Assembly: GCA_965218235.1 (NCBI GenBank)
Contig: OZ244596.1
Coordinates: 1,922,001 to 1,986,000, forward strand
Length of the DNA stretch: 64,000 bases
Reading direction: 5' to 3'
Origin: CADCWK01 sp965218235
GTDB lineage: Bacteria > Chloroflexota > Chloroflexia > Thermomicrobiales > UBA6265
The position numbers were made by a program, and so were the translations under genes. Shown here in pieces: positions 8,454-16,255 of the stretch; positions within the stretch are counted from its first letter, which is position 1, and each line of letters begins with the position of its first letter. Under the pieces are notes generated by a model. The model worked only from the letters and a program-made list of their open reading frames with translations. It was not told the DNA's origin and did not search any database.

Positions 8454-8872
8454 GCTACCTGATCGACACGAATGTCGTTTCCGAGTTGATAAAGACCCGC
8501 CCTGATCCAGCAGTCATCGCCTGGCTCCGGAGTGCTGAGCCATCGTCTCTCTACCTGGGAGCAATGGTCGTCGGTGAGGTGCGCTTCGGGATCGAGCGTC
8601 TTCCGCAGGGCGTGAGGCGGCAAACCCTGAACGGGAACTTCGAGCGTTGGGTCGTGCCGTATTTTGCCGGACGCGTCCTGCCGGTTGATCACACGATTGC
8701 AATGCGTTGGGCGGTTCTCCGAGCTGAGACGATGCGCGCGGGAAGGATTCTGGCGATCGTCGACTCGCTCATTGCTGCGACAGCGATCGTGCATGAGCTG
8801 AGCGTCGTTACGCGAAACGTCCGCGATTTCCGTGGGCTCGGAATCGAAATCATCAACCCTTGGGAACCGTAA
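8450..8872 (+). CDS. vapC: PIN-domain ribonuclease toxin (VapC/FitB-like)
   Basis: 140 residues, standard PIN size. It opens with YLIDTNVVSELIK, the first acidic strand (Asp6) and Asn8, then GEVRFGIE (Glu in the second helix), and ends with DSLIAATAIVHELSVVTRNVRDF, which carries the C-terminal Asp residues of the metal site. PIN toxins cleave RNA with Mg or Mn and are held off by the cognate antitoxin, here the overlapping upstream gene. The HELSVVTRN-x-x-DF ending is typical of the FitB/VapC type found in mobile and chromosomal stability modules. It converges with the epimerase gene, with 22 bases between stops. Confidence 0.85.
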   Translation: MSYLIDTNVVSELIKTRPDPAVIAWLRSAEPSSLYLGAMVVGEVRFGIERLPQGVRRQTLNGNFERWVVPYFAGRVLPVDHTIAMRWAVLRAETMRAGRILAIVDSLIAATAIVHELSVVTRNVRDFRGLGIEIINPWEP

Positions 8873-8894
8873 CCGTGCCATTGGATCAGACTCA

Positions 8895-9329
8895 TTAGAC
8901 CTCGACCAGTTCGGTGAGGACGCCGGCGCAGGCCTCGGGGTGGATGAAGGCGACCCGCCAGCCGTGGAGGCCGATGCGGGGCGTCCGGTCGATCAAACGG
9001 ACGCCGGCGGCGTCGAGGCGGTCGAGGGCGGCGGCGAGGTCGTCGACCCGGTAGGCGGCGTGGTGCATCCCGTCGCCGCGTTTGGCGAGGAACCGGGCGA
9101 TGGCGCCGTCGGAATCCAGCGGGGAGATCAGCTCGACGTACCCCGGCGGGGCGTGGAAGGCCGCGACCTCGACCCCCTGCTCGGTGACGACCTCCCGCCC
9201 GGCTGGCGCGAAGCCGAGCGCGGCGTAGCGAGCGACCGCCGCGTCCAGATCGCCGACGACGATCCCGACGTGATGGAGTTCCAGCGTCAGGTCGGTCGGG
9301 ATGCCGGTTCTTCGTTCGGATGTCGCCAT
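8895..9329 (-). CDS. mce: Methylmalonyl-CoA epimerase
   Basis: 144 residues of vicinal-oxygen-chelate fold. It converts (S)- to (R)-methylmalonyl-CoA, linking the carboxylase and mutase of this region. Metal ligands of the family are visible: LHHVGIVVGD (first His), VELISPLDSD (Glu), GMHHAAYRVDD (second His) and the C-terminal GVLTELVE (second Glu). The two repeats of the beta-alpha-beta-beta-beta unit span about residues 18-65 and 85-143. The ATG at 9329 has GGAG nine bases upstream. It lies beyond the end of PBP2, separated by a hairpin, so it likely has its own promoter or depends on read-through. Confidence 0.9.
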   Translation of the reverse strand: MATSERRTGIPTDLTLELHHVGIVVGDLDAAVARYAALGFAPAGREVVTEQGVEVAAFHAPPGYVELISPLDSDGAIARFLAKRGDGMHHAAYRVDDLAAALDRLDAAGVRLIDRTPRIGLHGWRVAFIHPEACAGVLTELVEV

Positions 9330-9363
9330 TGTGGCGGTCTCCTTCGACTCGGGACATGACGGC

Positions 9364-9390
9364 GCCCGGCTCGCGGTCGGCGAGCCGGGC
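9364..9390 (-). terminator. Hairpin after the PBP2 gene
   Basis: Perfect 11 bp stem (GCCCGGCTCGC with its complement) and a 5-base loop, 30 bases after the PBP2 stop. There is no U tract, so this may be a weak or Rho-assisted terminator, or may only shape the leader of the epimerase mRNA. Confidence 0.45.
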
Positions 9391-9419
9391 ATAGGGCGTG
9401 ACCGCGTCGGCGCTTGAAC

Positions 9420-12041
9420 TCAGTCGCGACTACCGGACGTGTCGTACGTATCCCCCGGCTTGAACCAGGCCAGCGATTCAGCCGTTTCGATGTCGAGGAC
9501 CGGCTCCTTGTCCTTGCTCAGGACGGAGACGAGCCGCTGCTTGCCACGGTCGTCGACCATCTGGTCGCGCTTCCGGCGACCGGTGGTCTCGAAGTAGGCC
9601 CGGAGGACGACGTCAGCGCATGGTGCCGCGTACGTGCCGCCCTCACCGCCATACTCGATCAGGACGGAGACGACGATCTCGGGCTTCTCGTACGGCGCCC
9701 AGCAGGTGAACCAGGCGTGCTGATTATAGTACTTGCCGTTCTCGTCTTTCTTGGGTGCATCCGGATCGGACGGCTCGACCTCGGCGGTTCCCGTCTTGCC
9801 GGCGATGAGGATCCTGTCCGCTTCCGCCGTGCCGGGCGGGTTGGTTCTGGGCCAGGCGAGTTCCGGTGAGAACGTTCCGTCCGCAAGCTCGACCGCACTG
9901 GTCGAGCCGTTCAGTAGTTGATCCGGGCCAATGTAGTCGTTGACGACGTGGAGCATTCCATTACGAACCGGATCGATATGCTCGGGCATGAACTCGAGCT
10001 TGCGGAGCGGGGGAAGTGGATCGAAGGGAGTCACGACCGAATTGGACTGATCTTCCGTATCGGGCGTCGCCTCGCCAGTGACAACGCCGGTGATCGTTTC
10101 CCGCAGAAGCGTCGGGGTGTAGATCGTTCCGCCGTTTGCCAGGGCGACGGTGTTGACCGCCATCTGGAGCGGCGTCACCTGGACGAAACCCTGACCGATG
10201 GAGGTGATGATCGTCTGCCCCGCGTTCCACCCTTCGCGATTATGCGTCTCGAACAACCAGTCCTGACTTGGGATGAGACCCGTCGCCTCACCGCCGAGGA
10301 TGAAGCCGGTGTAGTCCCCGAACCAGAATTTCCCAGTCATGTCCTTATGGATGCGGTCGATGCCCAGGCCCGAAAAGGTCTTCTTCTCCTCTCCCGTCAC
10401 CGCCTCGCTCGACCCGTTCGGGTACGACAGATCAATGTAATAGAGATCATCGACCGTTCCGGTGCCCACGTTATAGAAGTACACGTCGCAGGATGTCTTC
10501 AGCGCGTCATCGAGTGCCAATGCTCCGTGTCCCCTCGACCACCAGCACGGGTGCGGGTTGTAGTGGACGAGATCCCCGGCCACTGGAAGACCGAGACCCC
10601 CCGTGCACACGAACGTGTCGTCCGGGTGGAGGGTCCCTTCGTGCAGCGCGGCGGCTGCAAGAAATGCCTTGAACGTGGAGCCGGGCGGCTGGGCTGAGCC
10701 GATGGCACGGTTGAAGTACGGCTTACCCGACGAGTCGCCGTTGAGATCCTTCCACAGCGCCACCGAAATGCCTTTGGCGAGCAGGGCATTGTCATACTGC
10801 GGATAGCTGACCATCGCCAGCACCTCGCCGCTGCGTGGGTCCATCGCGACGACGGCGCCGGAGATCGAGAACTGCTTGTTCTTGTCGTTGCCCTTGGCTT
10901 TGCGGTCGTCTGTGCTGAACTCGATGAAGCTCTTGAGCGCACGACTAGCCGCCGCCTGCAGTTCGAGGTCGACCGTCAGCGAGACGCTGTCGCCGGCGGT
11001 CGCCTCGCGGTTGAAGTCCTCGCTGCCGGGCGCGATGCCGATCTCGTTGCCAATCGCGTCGCGCAGGATGACGCGGTGGCCCTTCTGGCCGCGGAGGGTC
11101 TTCTCCAGCGCCTTCTCGAGGCCGTCCTTGCCGATCCGGTCGTTGTTCCCGTAGAGCGGGGCGCCGGCGTCATTCCTGTTCTCGCCGGCGTCGATCTCCT
11201 CCTGGCTGACCGGGCCGACGAAACCGAGGATGTGGGACATCGAGGTACCGCCGGGGTAGCGGCGGACGAGCACCGAGTCGTCGATCCGGACGCCGGGCAG
11301 GTCGAGCTTGTTGGCCTCGATGCTCATCGCCATCTCACGGCCGACGTCCGTCTTGACGATGACGGCGTTGCGCGAATCCGGCGGCGTGTTGCCGAGCTGG
11401 TAGTCGAGCAGGCTCATGACCCTGGCGCCGGGCGTCGACTGGCAGAACAGGCGCCACTTCGCGGCGTCGTCGATCGAGAGGTTGTCATCGAGCAGGATCA
11501 GGTAGTTCTGCTTCTCGGCGGTCTTGATCGCCTCGACGGAGGCGGCGATGTCGATGTCCTCGCGGCCACGCCGATGGGCGATGGTGGCGTAGACCTCGTC
11601 CTTCTGGTCCTTCGGGATATCGTTGGGGTCGATCACCAGGGCGTCGGGCAGCTGGAGCTCGGCGATGAGCCGGTCCAGTACCTGTCGCCGCTGGGCCGGG
11701 GCGGTCTTGGCCGACGGGAGCTCGTTCGGGATGATCTCGACCTGGAAGGCGGTCTCGTTCTTGGCCAGCGGGCGGCCCTGGCGGTCGTAGATCAGGCCGC
11801 GTGGGGCCAGGAGCGACTTGGTGAACTCGCGGTTGCCGCGGGCATCCTCGACGGCGGCGTCGTGGGCGATGATCTGCATGTAACCGAGCCGGCTGGCGAG
11901 GGCCGTGAAGCCGCCAACGACAGCCGTCCTCGCGAGCAGCATCCGCCGCGAGATGAAGATGCGGTCGAACGACTCCGGTACGCCGCCACGGCGCCCGCTA
12001 CGACCGGTCTGCTGGAACTCCATGCGTCTGCGCCGGGCCAT
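9420..12041 (-). CDS. mrdA: Penicillin-binding protein 2 (elongasome transpeptidase)
   Basis: 873 residues, longer than the usual 620-700. It cross-links peptidoglycan stem peptides during elongation, acting with MreBCD and RodA. Order: cytoplasmic basic tail, one membrane anchor near residues 33-52, dimerisation domain with RYPGGTSMSHILGFVG, and a transpeptidase domain with the serine motif GSTFK (about residue 470), the second motif SCD (in KTSCDVYFYN) and KTGTAE (about residue 765). Extra length lies in the anchor-head linker and in inserts around the second motif. The ATG at 12041 overlaps the mreD stop (TGATG) and has GGAGG ten bases upstream, so translation is coupled. Signature residues are all present, so it should bind beta-lactams. 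Confidence 0.92.
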   Translation of the reverse strand: MARRRRMEFQQTGRSGRRGGVPESFDRIFISRRMLLARTAVVGGFTALASRLGYMQIIAHDAAVEDARGNREFTKSLLAPRGLIYDRQGRPLAKNETAFQVEIIPNELPSAKTAPAQRRQVLDRLIAELQLPDALVIDPNDIPKDQKDEVYATIAHRRGREDIDIAASVEAIKTAEKQNYLILLDDNLSIDDAAKWRLFCQSTPGARVMSLLDYQLGNTPPDSRNAVIVKTDVGREMAMSIEANKLDLPGVRIDDSVLVRRYPGGTSMSHILGFVGPVSQEEIDAGENRNDAGAPLYGNNDRIGKDGLEKALEKTLRGQKGHRVILRDAIGNEIGIAPGSEDFNREATAGDSVSLTVDLELQAAASRALKSFIEFSTDDRKAKGNDKNKQFSISGAVVAMDPRSGEVLAMVSYPQYDNALLAKGISVALWKDLNGDSSGKPYFNRAIGSAQPPGSTFKAFLAAAALHEGTLHPDDTFVCTGGLGLPVAGDLVHYNPHPCWWSRGHGALALDDALKTSCDVYFYNVGTGTVDDLYYIDLSYPNGSSEAVTGEEKKTFSGLGIDRIHKDMTGKFWFGDYTGFILGGEATGLIPSQDWLFETHNREGWNAGQTIITSIGQGFVQVTPLQMAVNTVALANGGTIYTPTLLRETITGVVTGEATPDTEDQSNSVVTPFDPLPPLRKLEFMPEHIDPVRNGMLHVVNDYIGPDQLLNGSTSAVELADGTFSPELAWPRTNPPGTAEADRILIAGKTGTAEVEPSDPDAPKKDENGKYYNQHAWFTCWAPYEKPEIVVSVLIEYGGEGGTYAAPCADVVLRAYFETTGRRKRDQMVDDRGKQRLVSVLSKDKEPVLDIETAESLAWFKPGDTYDTSGSRD

Positions 12042-12538
12042 CAGCGACGAACCTCCGGGAACCGGCGAGCGAACGCGCTCGCCGCGAGAAAGAGCGGCGG
12101 GACGAAGACGGCGCACAGGAGGGCCTGTGGCACCAGGACGGGCAGGGTATCGCGCGTCGGGTAATTGCCCGCCCCGAGCAGCCCGCCGAGGATCGCGAGG
12201 ACGAACGGCTGGACGATCGCCGCAATCACCGTCAGGACGATTGGGAGGACCAGCGTCGAGCGCAGCACTCGCTGCCGGGCCAGTCCGGCGATCAGGACGG
12301 CGCTAAGCAGCGCCAGGCCGTTCAGGCCGATCGGGTCAAGCGCCAGGAAGTCGAGCACGACCCCGACGATGGCGGCCAGCAAGACCCCGGCCGGGATGCC
12401 ATTGATTGCCGTCCAGACGATCAGCAGGATCAGGACGAAATTCGGCTGAACGTCCAGTGGCCAGAGGGCCGGGACGAAGGTCGCCTGGACGAACGCCAGG
12501 ACGATCAGGAGCGCGGCGAACAAGAAGCGACCGATCAA
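12041..12538 (-). CDS. mreD: Rod shape-determining protein MreD
   Basis: 165 residues with five predicted membrane segments (for example FLFAALLIVLAFVQATFVPA, FVLILLIVWTAI, GVLLAAIVGVVLDFL). MreD is the least conserved elongasome part and links MreC to the membrane machinery. The pattern P-N-F-V-L-I-L and the L-D-P-I-G-L-N-G-L loop are typical. It is directly upstream of, and overlaps, PBP2. It is unusual that mreB and mreC lie 8 kb away on the same strand instead of being adjacent. Confidence 0.85.
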   Translation of the reverse strand: MIGRFLFAALLIVLAFVQATFVPALWPLDVQPNFVLILLIVWTAINGIPAGVLLAAIVGVVLDFLALDPIGLNGLALLSAVLIAGLARQRVLRSTLVLPIVLTVIAAIVQPFVLAILGGLLGAGNYPTRDTLPVLVPQALLCAVFVPPLFLAASAFARRFPEVRR

Positions 12539-12734
12539 CGGTCAGCGCCCCGGGTCTTCGGCCAGCCGCCGGTCATCGTGTCGGACTCATGGAGGCGGGC
12601 TCGGGACGGCAAGGAGCGACCTCGGTCTGAACGAACGTCGTTGCATGTACGTCGAATCGTCGAATCCCGCTGACGGACCGGTGCCGGCTTGATCAGGGAA
12701 GTGAGGGCACGGCGGGCCGTTTCGTGATGCCCCG

Positions 12735-12743
12735 AGTCTACCA
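12735..12743 (-). promoter_or_regulatory. Extended -10 element upstream of mreD-mrdA
   Basis: On the minus strand TGGTAGACT, set in CCTGCGTGGTAGACT. The same CCTGCGTGnTAnnCT string occurs before mreC (21604-21612), which supports a shared promoter type for the two halves of the shape-determining set. About 190 bases before mreD. No clear -35. Confidence 0.4.
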
Positions 12744-12897
12744 CGCAGGGATGACGACTCTGTCCGTACACCGGTGCGTCCAGGCAACGATTGCGGACCG
12801 GGTTGGTTCTCGGAGCTGGTTGGCCGTCTGCTCCACGAGATCACGGGTTCGAATCGCTCCTTGTCGGGCGATCACCGGTGCGAGCCCTGGCCACTCC

Positions 12898-13032
12898 CGG
12901 CCATAAATGGGACGGTTGAACGACCTTTGTCGCGTGCGATAAAGACCAGAAACGCATTGCCGCCATCGGGGACGCGATGAAGGCACCCGACGCCGATCCA
13001 CATGTCCTTCAGCCGGTCCCTTCAGCGCTGGT
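12898..13032. repeat. 134 bp inverted-hairpin repeat, copy C
   Basis: The left end is CCGGCCATAAATGGGACGG then TTGAACGAC; the right end on the minus strand is CCAGCGCTGAAGGGACCGG then CTGAAGGACATG. Same 135-base size and inverted layout as copies A and B, different interior. It lies in the 526-base gap between gatD and mreD, 32 bases beyond the gatD stop. Apart from this repeat and the extended -10 element at 12735, nothing else is seen in that gap. Confidence 0.7.
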
Positions 13033-13064
13033 GAGACGCCGATTGCCTGCCGGTTGGCTGCTCG

Positions 13065-13781
13065 CTACGTCCGGACGGCGCGGCCGACGGCGTTGGCGTG
13101 GGCCGCGCGCTCGATCGTATCGTCCAGCGGCGGGAGGGTCACCGGGCCGTGGCGCCGGGCCAGCGCCCGTTCCAGCAGCCAGTCGGCCAGGACGGGGTTC
13201 TTTGGCAACAGCGAGCCGTGCAGGTAGCAGCCGATCGCGTTGCGGTACATCGCGCCTTCGGTGCCGTCCTGGCCGTTGTTGCCCCGGCCGCTCCGGACCC
13301 GGCCCAGCGGCTGGACGCCCGGCCCGAGCGTCGTCAGGCCGCTGTGGTTCTCGAAGCCGACCAGCTCGCCGATCGGGGAATCGACGACGACGTTGCCGAT
13401 GAAGCGATCCGGGCCGGCGACGGTCGTGACGTCGAACAGGCCGATTCCCGGCAGCGGCTCGTCGCCGTGCGGCCGGTACTCGTGACCAAGTAGCTGGTAG
13501 CCGCCGCAGACGGAGAGCAGCGCCGCTCCGTCCTCCACCGCCGCCCTGAGGGCGTCGCCCTTGGCGCCCTGGAGGTCGTGGGCGACGTTGACCTGCTCCT
13601 GGTCCTGCCCGCCACCCCAGAAGTAGAGGTCGGCGTCCGGCATCTGGTCGCCCAGTCCGGAGGTAAGCAGCGTCACATCGATGCCCCGCCAGCGGGCGCG
13701 CTGCTCCAGGGCGCGGACGTTGCCGCGGTCGCCGTAGATATTCATCTCCCGGCCGTACAGCCAGGCCAGCCTCAGATCCAT
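13065..13781 (-). CDS. gatD: Lipid II isoglutaminyl synthase, glutaminase subunit GatD
   Basis: 238 residues. Class I glutamine amidotransferase of the CobB/CobQ type that frees ammonia from glutamine and channels it to MurT, which amidates the D-glutamate of lipid II. Motifs: LAWLYGREMNIYGDRGNV at the N-terminus, FWGGGQDQEQ (about 54-63), nucleophile Cys92 in LLSVCGGYQLLG, and the catalytic His in GCYLHGSLLPKNP. AGGAG lies eight bases before the ATG at 13781. In most Gram-positive genomes gatD follows murT directly; here 5.3 kb with three unrelated genes lies between them, so gatD must use its own or a read-through transcript. Confidence 0.9.
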   Translation of the reverse strand: MDLRLAWLYGREMNIYGDRGNVRALEQRARWRGIDVTLLTSGLGDQMPDADLYFWGGGQDQEQVNVAHDLQGAKGDALRAAVEDGAALLSVCGGYQLLGHEYRPHGDEPLPGIGLFDVTTVAGPDRFIGNVVVDSPIGELVGFENHSGLTTLGPGVQPLGRVRSGRGNNGQDGTEGAMYRNAIGCYLHGSLLPKNPVLADWLLERALARRHGPVTLPPLDDTIERAAHANAVGRAVRT

Positions 13782-13989
13782 GCGGTGTCTCCTGAATCGG
13801 TGATACGACGGATCGGCCACCCGTTGTTCCGGCCCGTCGAATGCATTTCACAACCACCACGGACGCACTCAGGTTCTGAGAGCCGTTCGGCGTTGCGGTT
13901 CGGACGCGCGATGAATGACGGGTCGACCGGTCGCAACCCGTGTTCTTCGCGTCGCTCGCGACCGGAGCCTCGCCGCCCGGTCAGCGCCT

Positions 13990-14964
13990 TCAGACGGCCG
14001 GTTCCCTGACCTCGATGACCGCGACCATGCCCATCAACGTGTGCGACGCTCCCTGCTCGCCGAGCAGCGTCAGCGATCCGTCGATGATCGAGCTGGTCAT
14101 GAAGCAGACAGCGGCGTAGGTTCCAGCCAAAAGCGAGGTCGCGTACCACGCCGTCACGCCGTCCGATTGATCGCCAGCCGCAAAGACCTGTTCCACATTG
14201 GCGACGGTAAGGTTGCCAACGGGCGCCGGAGTCGCGCCGGCTGCCCCGGCGACGAGAGCCTGAACGTCTTCGACGGTGGTGCCCTCCGGGACGCGGATCA
14301 GCGCGATGAAATGCAGCAGAGTGCCGACGTTGGCGACTTCGAGGATGAGCGGGCCGGCGGTGATGTCGTCGCTGAAGGCGTAGAAGTACTCATCCAGTTC
14401 GATCCGGACGTTGCTGGCGGGAATTGCCGGATCGGTGCTCGCCTCGCCCGTCACGGTAACCGGAACAGGTCGTTGCGGTGCATTCGGGTCCTCAGTCCAG
14501 AGGACCCAGGATCCGGCCACCAGGTCGACGACGGCGTAGACCGTCTCATCGTTCCGGGCGTATGGGCCACCGGTGACCGATGTGTTGGCCATCCACGATG
14601 GCGACCTTCCGTCGATCATGGCTGGCATGGCCGCTGTCTCGGCGATCGCGTCCAACAGGCTTTCGGTGGTCATGCCGGATGGGACCTGAAGAAAGACGAC
14701 TCCCGATCCGATCCCACCTTCAGGCGTCGCTGTGGCGTCGGTCACGGAAAGAACGTACCGACCTGCCGGGAGCTCGGGCGGGAGACCCTCGATCGCGCTG
14801 GCGGTCACGGTGATCGCCAGCGCGGGAAGCTCAAGGTCCGCGAATGGATTCTCCGTCAGGGGAACAGGGCTGCCGGGCGTCGCCTGTGTGGTGTCGAGCG
14901 AGACCGATCTTGCAATCGTCGGCACGACCAGCGCCGCTGAGAAGAGGAATGAGCGGCGGATCAT
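13990..14964 (-). CDS. Secreted cupredoxin-like protein
   Basis: 324 residues with an N-terminal signal-like segment (RRSFLFSAALVVPTIARS). The C-terminal third has the plan of a blue-copper fold: the strand LEVANVGTLLHFIAL (first His), a helix-like PEGTTVEDVQALV, the strand YAAVCFM (Cys) and ASHTLMGMVAVIEV (second His, then Met). His, Cys, His and Met are the usual type 1 copper ligands, although Cys and the second His are about 21 residues apart, more than usual. The first half may hold a second, ligand-free copy (GRYVLSVTDA). It lies downstream of the LodB-like and LodA-like genes on the same strand, and an electron-accepting role for that enzyme is attractive but inferred. A separate extended -10 lies upstream. 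Confidence 0.6.
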   Translation of the reverse strand: MIRRSFLFSAALVVPTIARSVSLDTTQATPGSPVPLTENPFADLELPALAITVTASAIEGLPPELPAGRYVLSVTDATATPEGGIGSGVVFLQVPSGMTTESLLDAIAETAAMPAMIDGRSPSWMANTSVTGGPYARNDETVYAVVDLVAGSWVLWTEDPNAPQRPVPVTVTGEASTDPAIPASNVRIELDEYFYAFSDDITAGPLILEVANVGTLLHFIALIRVPEGTTVEDVQALVAGAAGATPAPVGNLTVANVEQVFAAGDQSDGVTAWYATSLLAGTYAAVCFMTSSIIDGSLTLLGEQGASHTLMGMVAVIEVREPAV

Positions 14965-15081
14965 CGTGACACCATCCCATGCTGCCCGGACGTGACCATT
15001 GACCGCTTCGAGAGCCCCGCCTGGGCGGAGGACGGGGAGGCTCGTTCGTTTCCCGCCCGCGAGTCAGTCCAGTCGGCCGGA

Positions 15082-15090
15082 AGACTAGCA
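15082..15090 (-). promoter_or_regulatory. Extended -10 element upstream of the cupredoxin-like gene
   Basis: TGCTAGTCT on the minus strand, about 115 bases before the start codon and 95 bases after the LodB-like stop. It suggests the cupredoxin-like gene can be transcribed on its own. Confidence 0.35.
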
Positions 15091-15184
15091 CAGGGACGTC
15101 CTGACGAAGACCCGGCGCAACGCCCCATCAACGAGCCCAGCCAGCGGTGGCGTGCGTGTTGAACGTGTTGGCTGCCTTCGAATG

Positions 15185-16255
15185 CTACGAGCTGCGTCGA
15201 CTCAGAGATGTCTCCGGGAGCACCCAATGCGGAGGCTTGTCCAGCGAGCGATAGAAATCGCCGAGCGCCGTCACGTCGGTGTTGAACTGGTTGGTGATCC
15301 AGGCGTGGTACTCCCGGATGGCGGCGGTTGCCGGCACTGCGCCGCGCGCGCATTCCGTGATCACATGGCCGGCCATCATTCCGGACATCAGCGCCCTCAG
15401 CACGCCATGCGATGAGGCAGGGTCGAGTATGGCCGCTGCGTCACCAACGCACAGATACCCGAGGCCGGCCGGCCGCTCGACGATCCGCCAACTCACGTCG
15501 GCTCCTCGTGGTGGGCCGAGCGCGGTGAGTTCGCGGAAGACCGCCGGGGGGGTGTCGCGACCGGGATCGTTCTCCGAGAACGACAGGCGGGTCCACTGGT
15601 ACAGATCGGTCGCAACCTGAGCCGTCCACGTCCACCCATGCTCGTCGGACCGGATTTCGGGTCCTTCGTACGGGACCGGATACTGGCCTCGCGCATACCC
15701 ATACCGCGCGATCAACCGCAATGAGGCGAATCTCCTTCGAATGTCGAGTTGCCGGGCGAGCCAGTGCTGGCCGCCACCCGCATCGACGACCCACGTCGCC
15801 GCCACCGTGATGTCAGCTGTCGCGACTCCGGTCACTCGACCGTGCTCCCGGAGGAGCCGGGTGGCCCGTACGGGTTGCTGGACGGAGACCCCCGCATCGA
15901 TTGCCGCGTCGAGCAGGATACGGTCGAGCCGGTCTCTCGGCGCCTGAACCCCACGCCATGGGCCGTCGGAGTCGGAGCCGAAGGCGGTGAAACGCCGTGG
16001 ACCGGCCCACTCGGTCCAGGTGCCTTCGTGCCGAAGGAAGCCGCACCGCGCGACCGCGTCCATTACGCCGAGCTGGCCGAGAAGGACCTCGGCGGCCGGA
16101 GGCAGCGTCTCTCCTGGCCGGTGACGCGGGAACCGCTCCCGCTCGACGATCATGACGTCGAGACCCCGGCGGGCGCACCAGATGGCGGCGGCGGAGCCTG
16201 CTGGTCCACCGCCGATCACGACGACATCGACTGACGTTGCGAGTCTCCTGGTCAT
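15185..16255 (-). CDS. LodB-like FAD-dependent oxidoreductase (tryptophan-halogenase / geranylgeranyl reductase superfamily)
   Basis: 356 residues. The N-terminus DVVVIGGGPAGSAAAIWCARRG is a FAD Rossmann motif, followed by FPRHRPGETLPPAAE and a later GYLCVGDAAAILDPASSHG, the GD loop that binds the FAD ribityl. This layout is typical of LodB/GoxB flavoproteins, which help form the cysteine tryptophylquinone cofactor of LodA-type enzymes. The start ATG overlaps the end of the LodA-like gene by four bases (ATGA), which fits an obligate enzyme and maturase pair. Without the neighbour it would be annotated only as an FAD-dependent monooxygenase or halogenase-like enzyme; the halogenase W-x-W-x-I-P motif is not seen. 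No signal peptide, so it acts in the cytoplasm before export of its partner. Confidence 0.65.
   Translation of the reverse strand: MTRRLATSVDVVVIGGGPAGSAAAIWCARRGLDVMIVERERFPRHRPGETLPPAAEVLLGQLGVMDAVARCGFLRHEGTWTEWAGPRRFTAFGSDSDGPWRGVQAPRDRLDRILLDAAIDAGVSVQQPVRATRLLREHGRVTGVATADITVAATWVVDAGGGQHWLARQLDIRRRFASLRLIARYGYARGQYPVPYEGPEIRSDEHGWTWTAQVATDLYQWTRLSFSENDPGRDTPPAVFRELTALGPPRGADVSWRIVERPAGLGYLCVGDAAAILDPASSHGVLRALMSGMMAGHVITECARGAVPATAAIREYHAWITNQFNTDVTALGDFYRSLDKPPHWVLPETSLSRRSS

Noticed and set aside
12800..12880. tRNA-like stretch with GGGTTCGAATCG on the plus strand
   Set aside because: The putative T stem does not pair and no acceptor or anticodon stem can be built around it.
15185..16255. 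Annotating the flavoprotein as a tryptophan halogenase
   Set aside because: The W-x-W-x-I-P motif of halogenases is not present and the overlapping LodA-like gene gives a better context.
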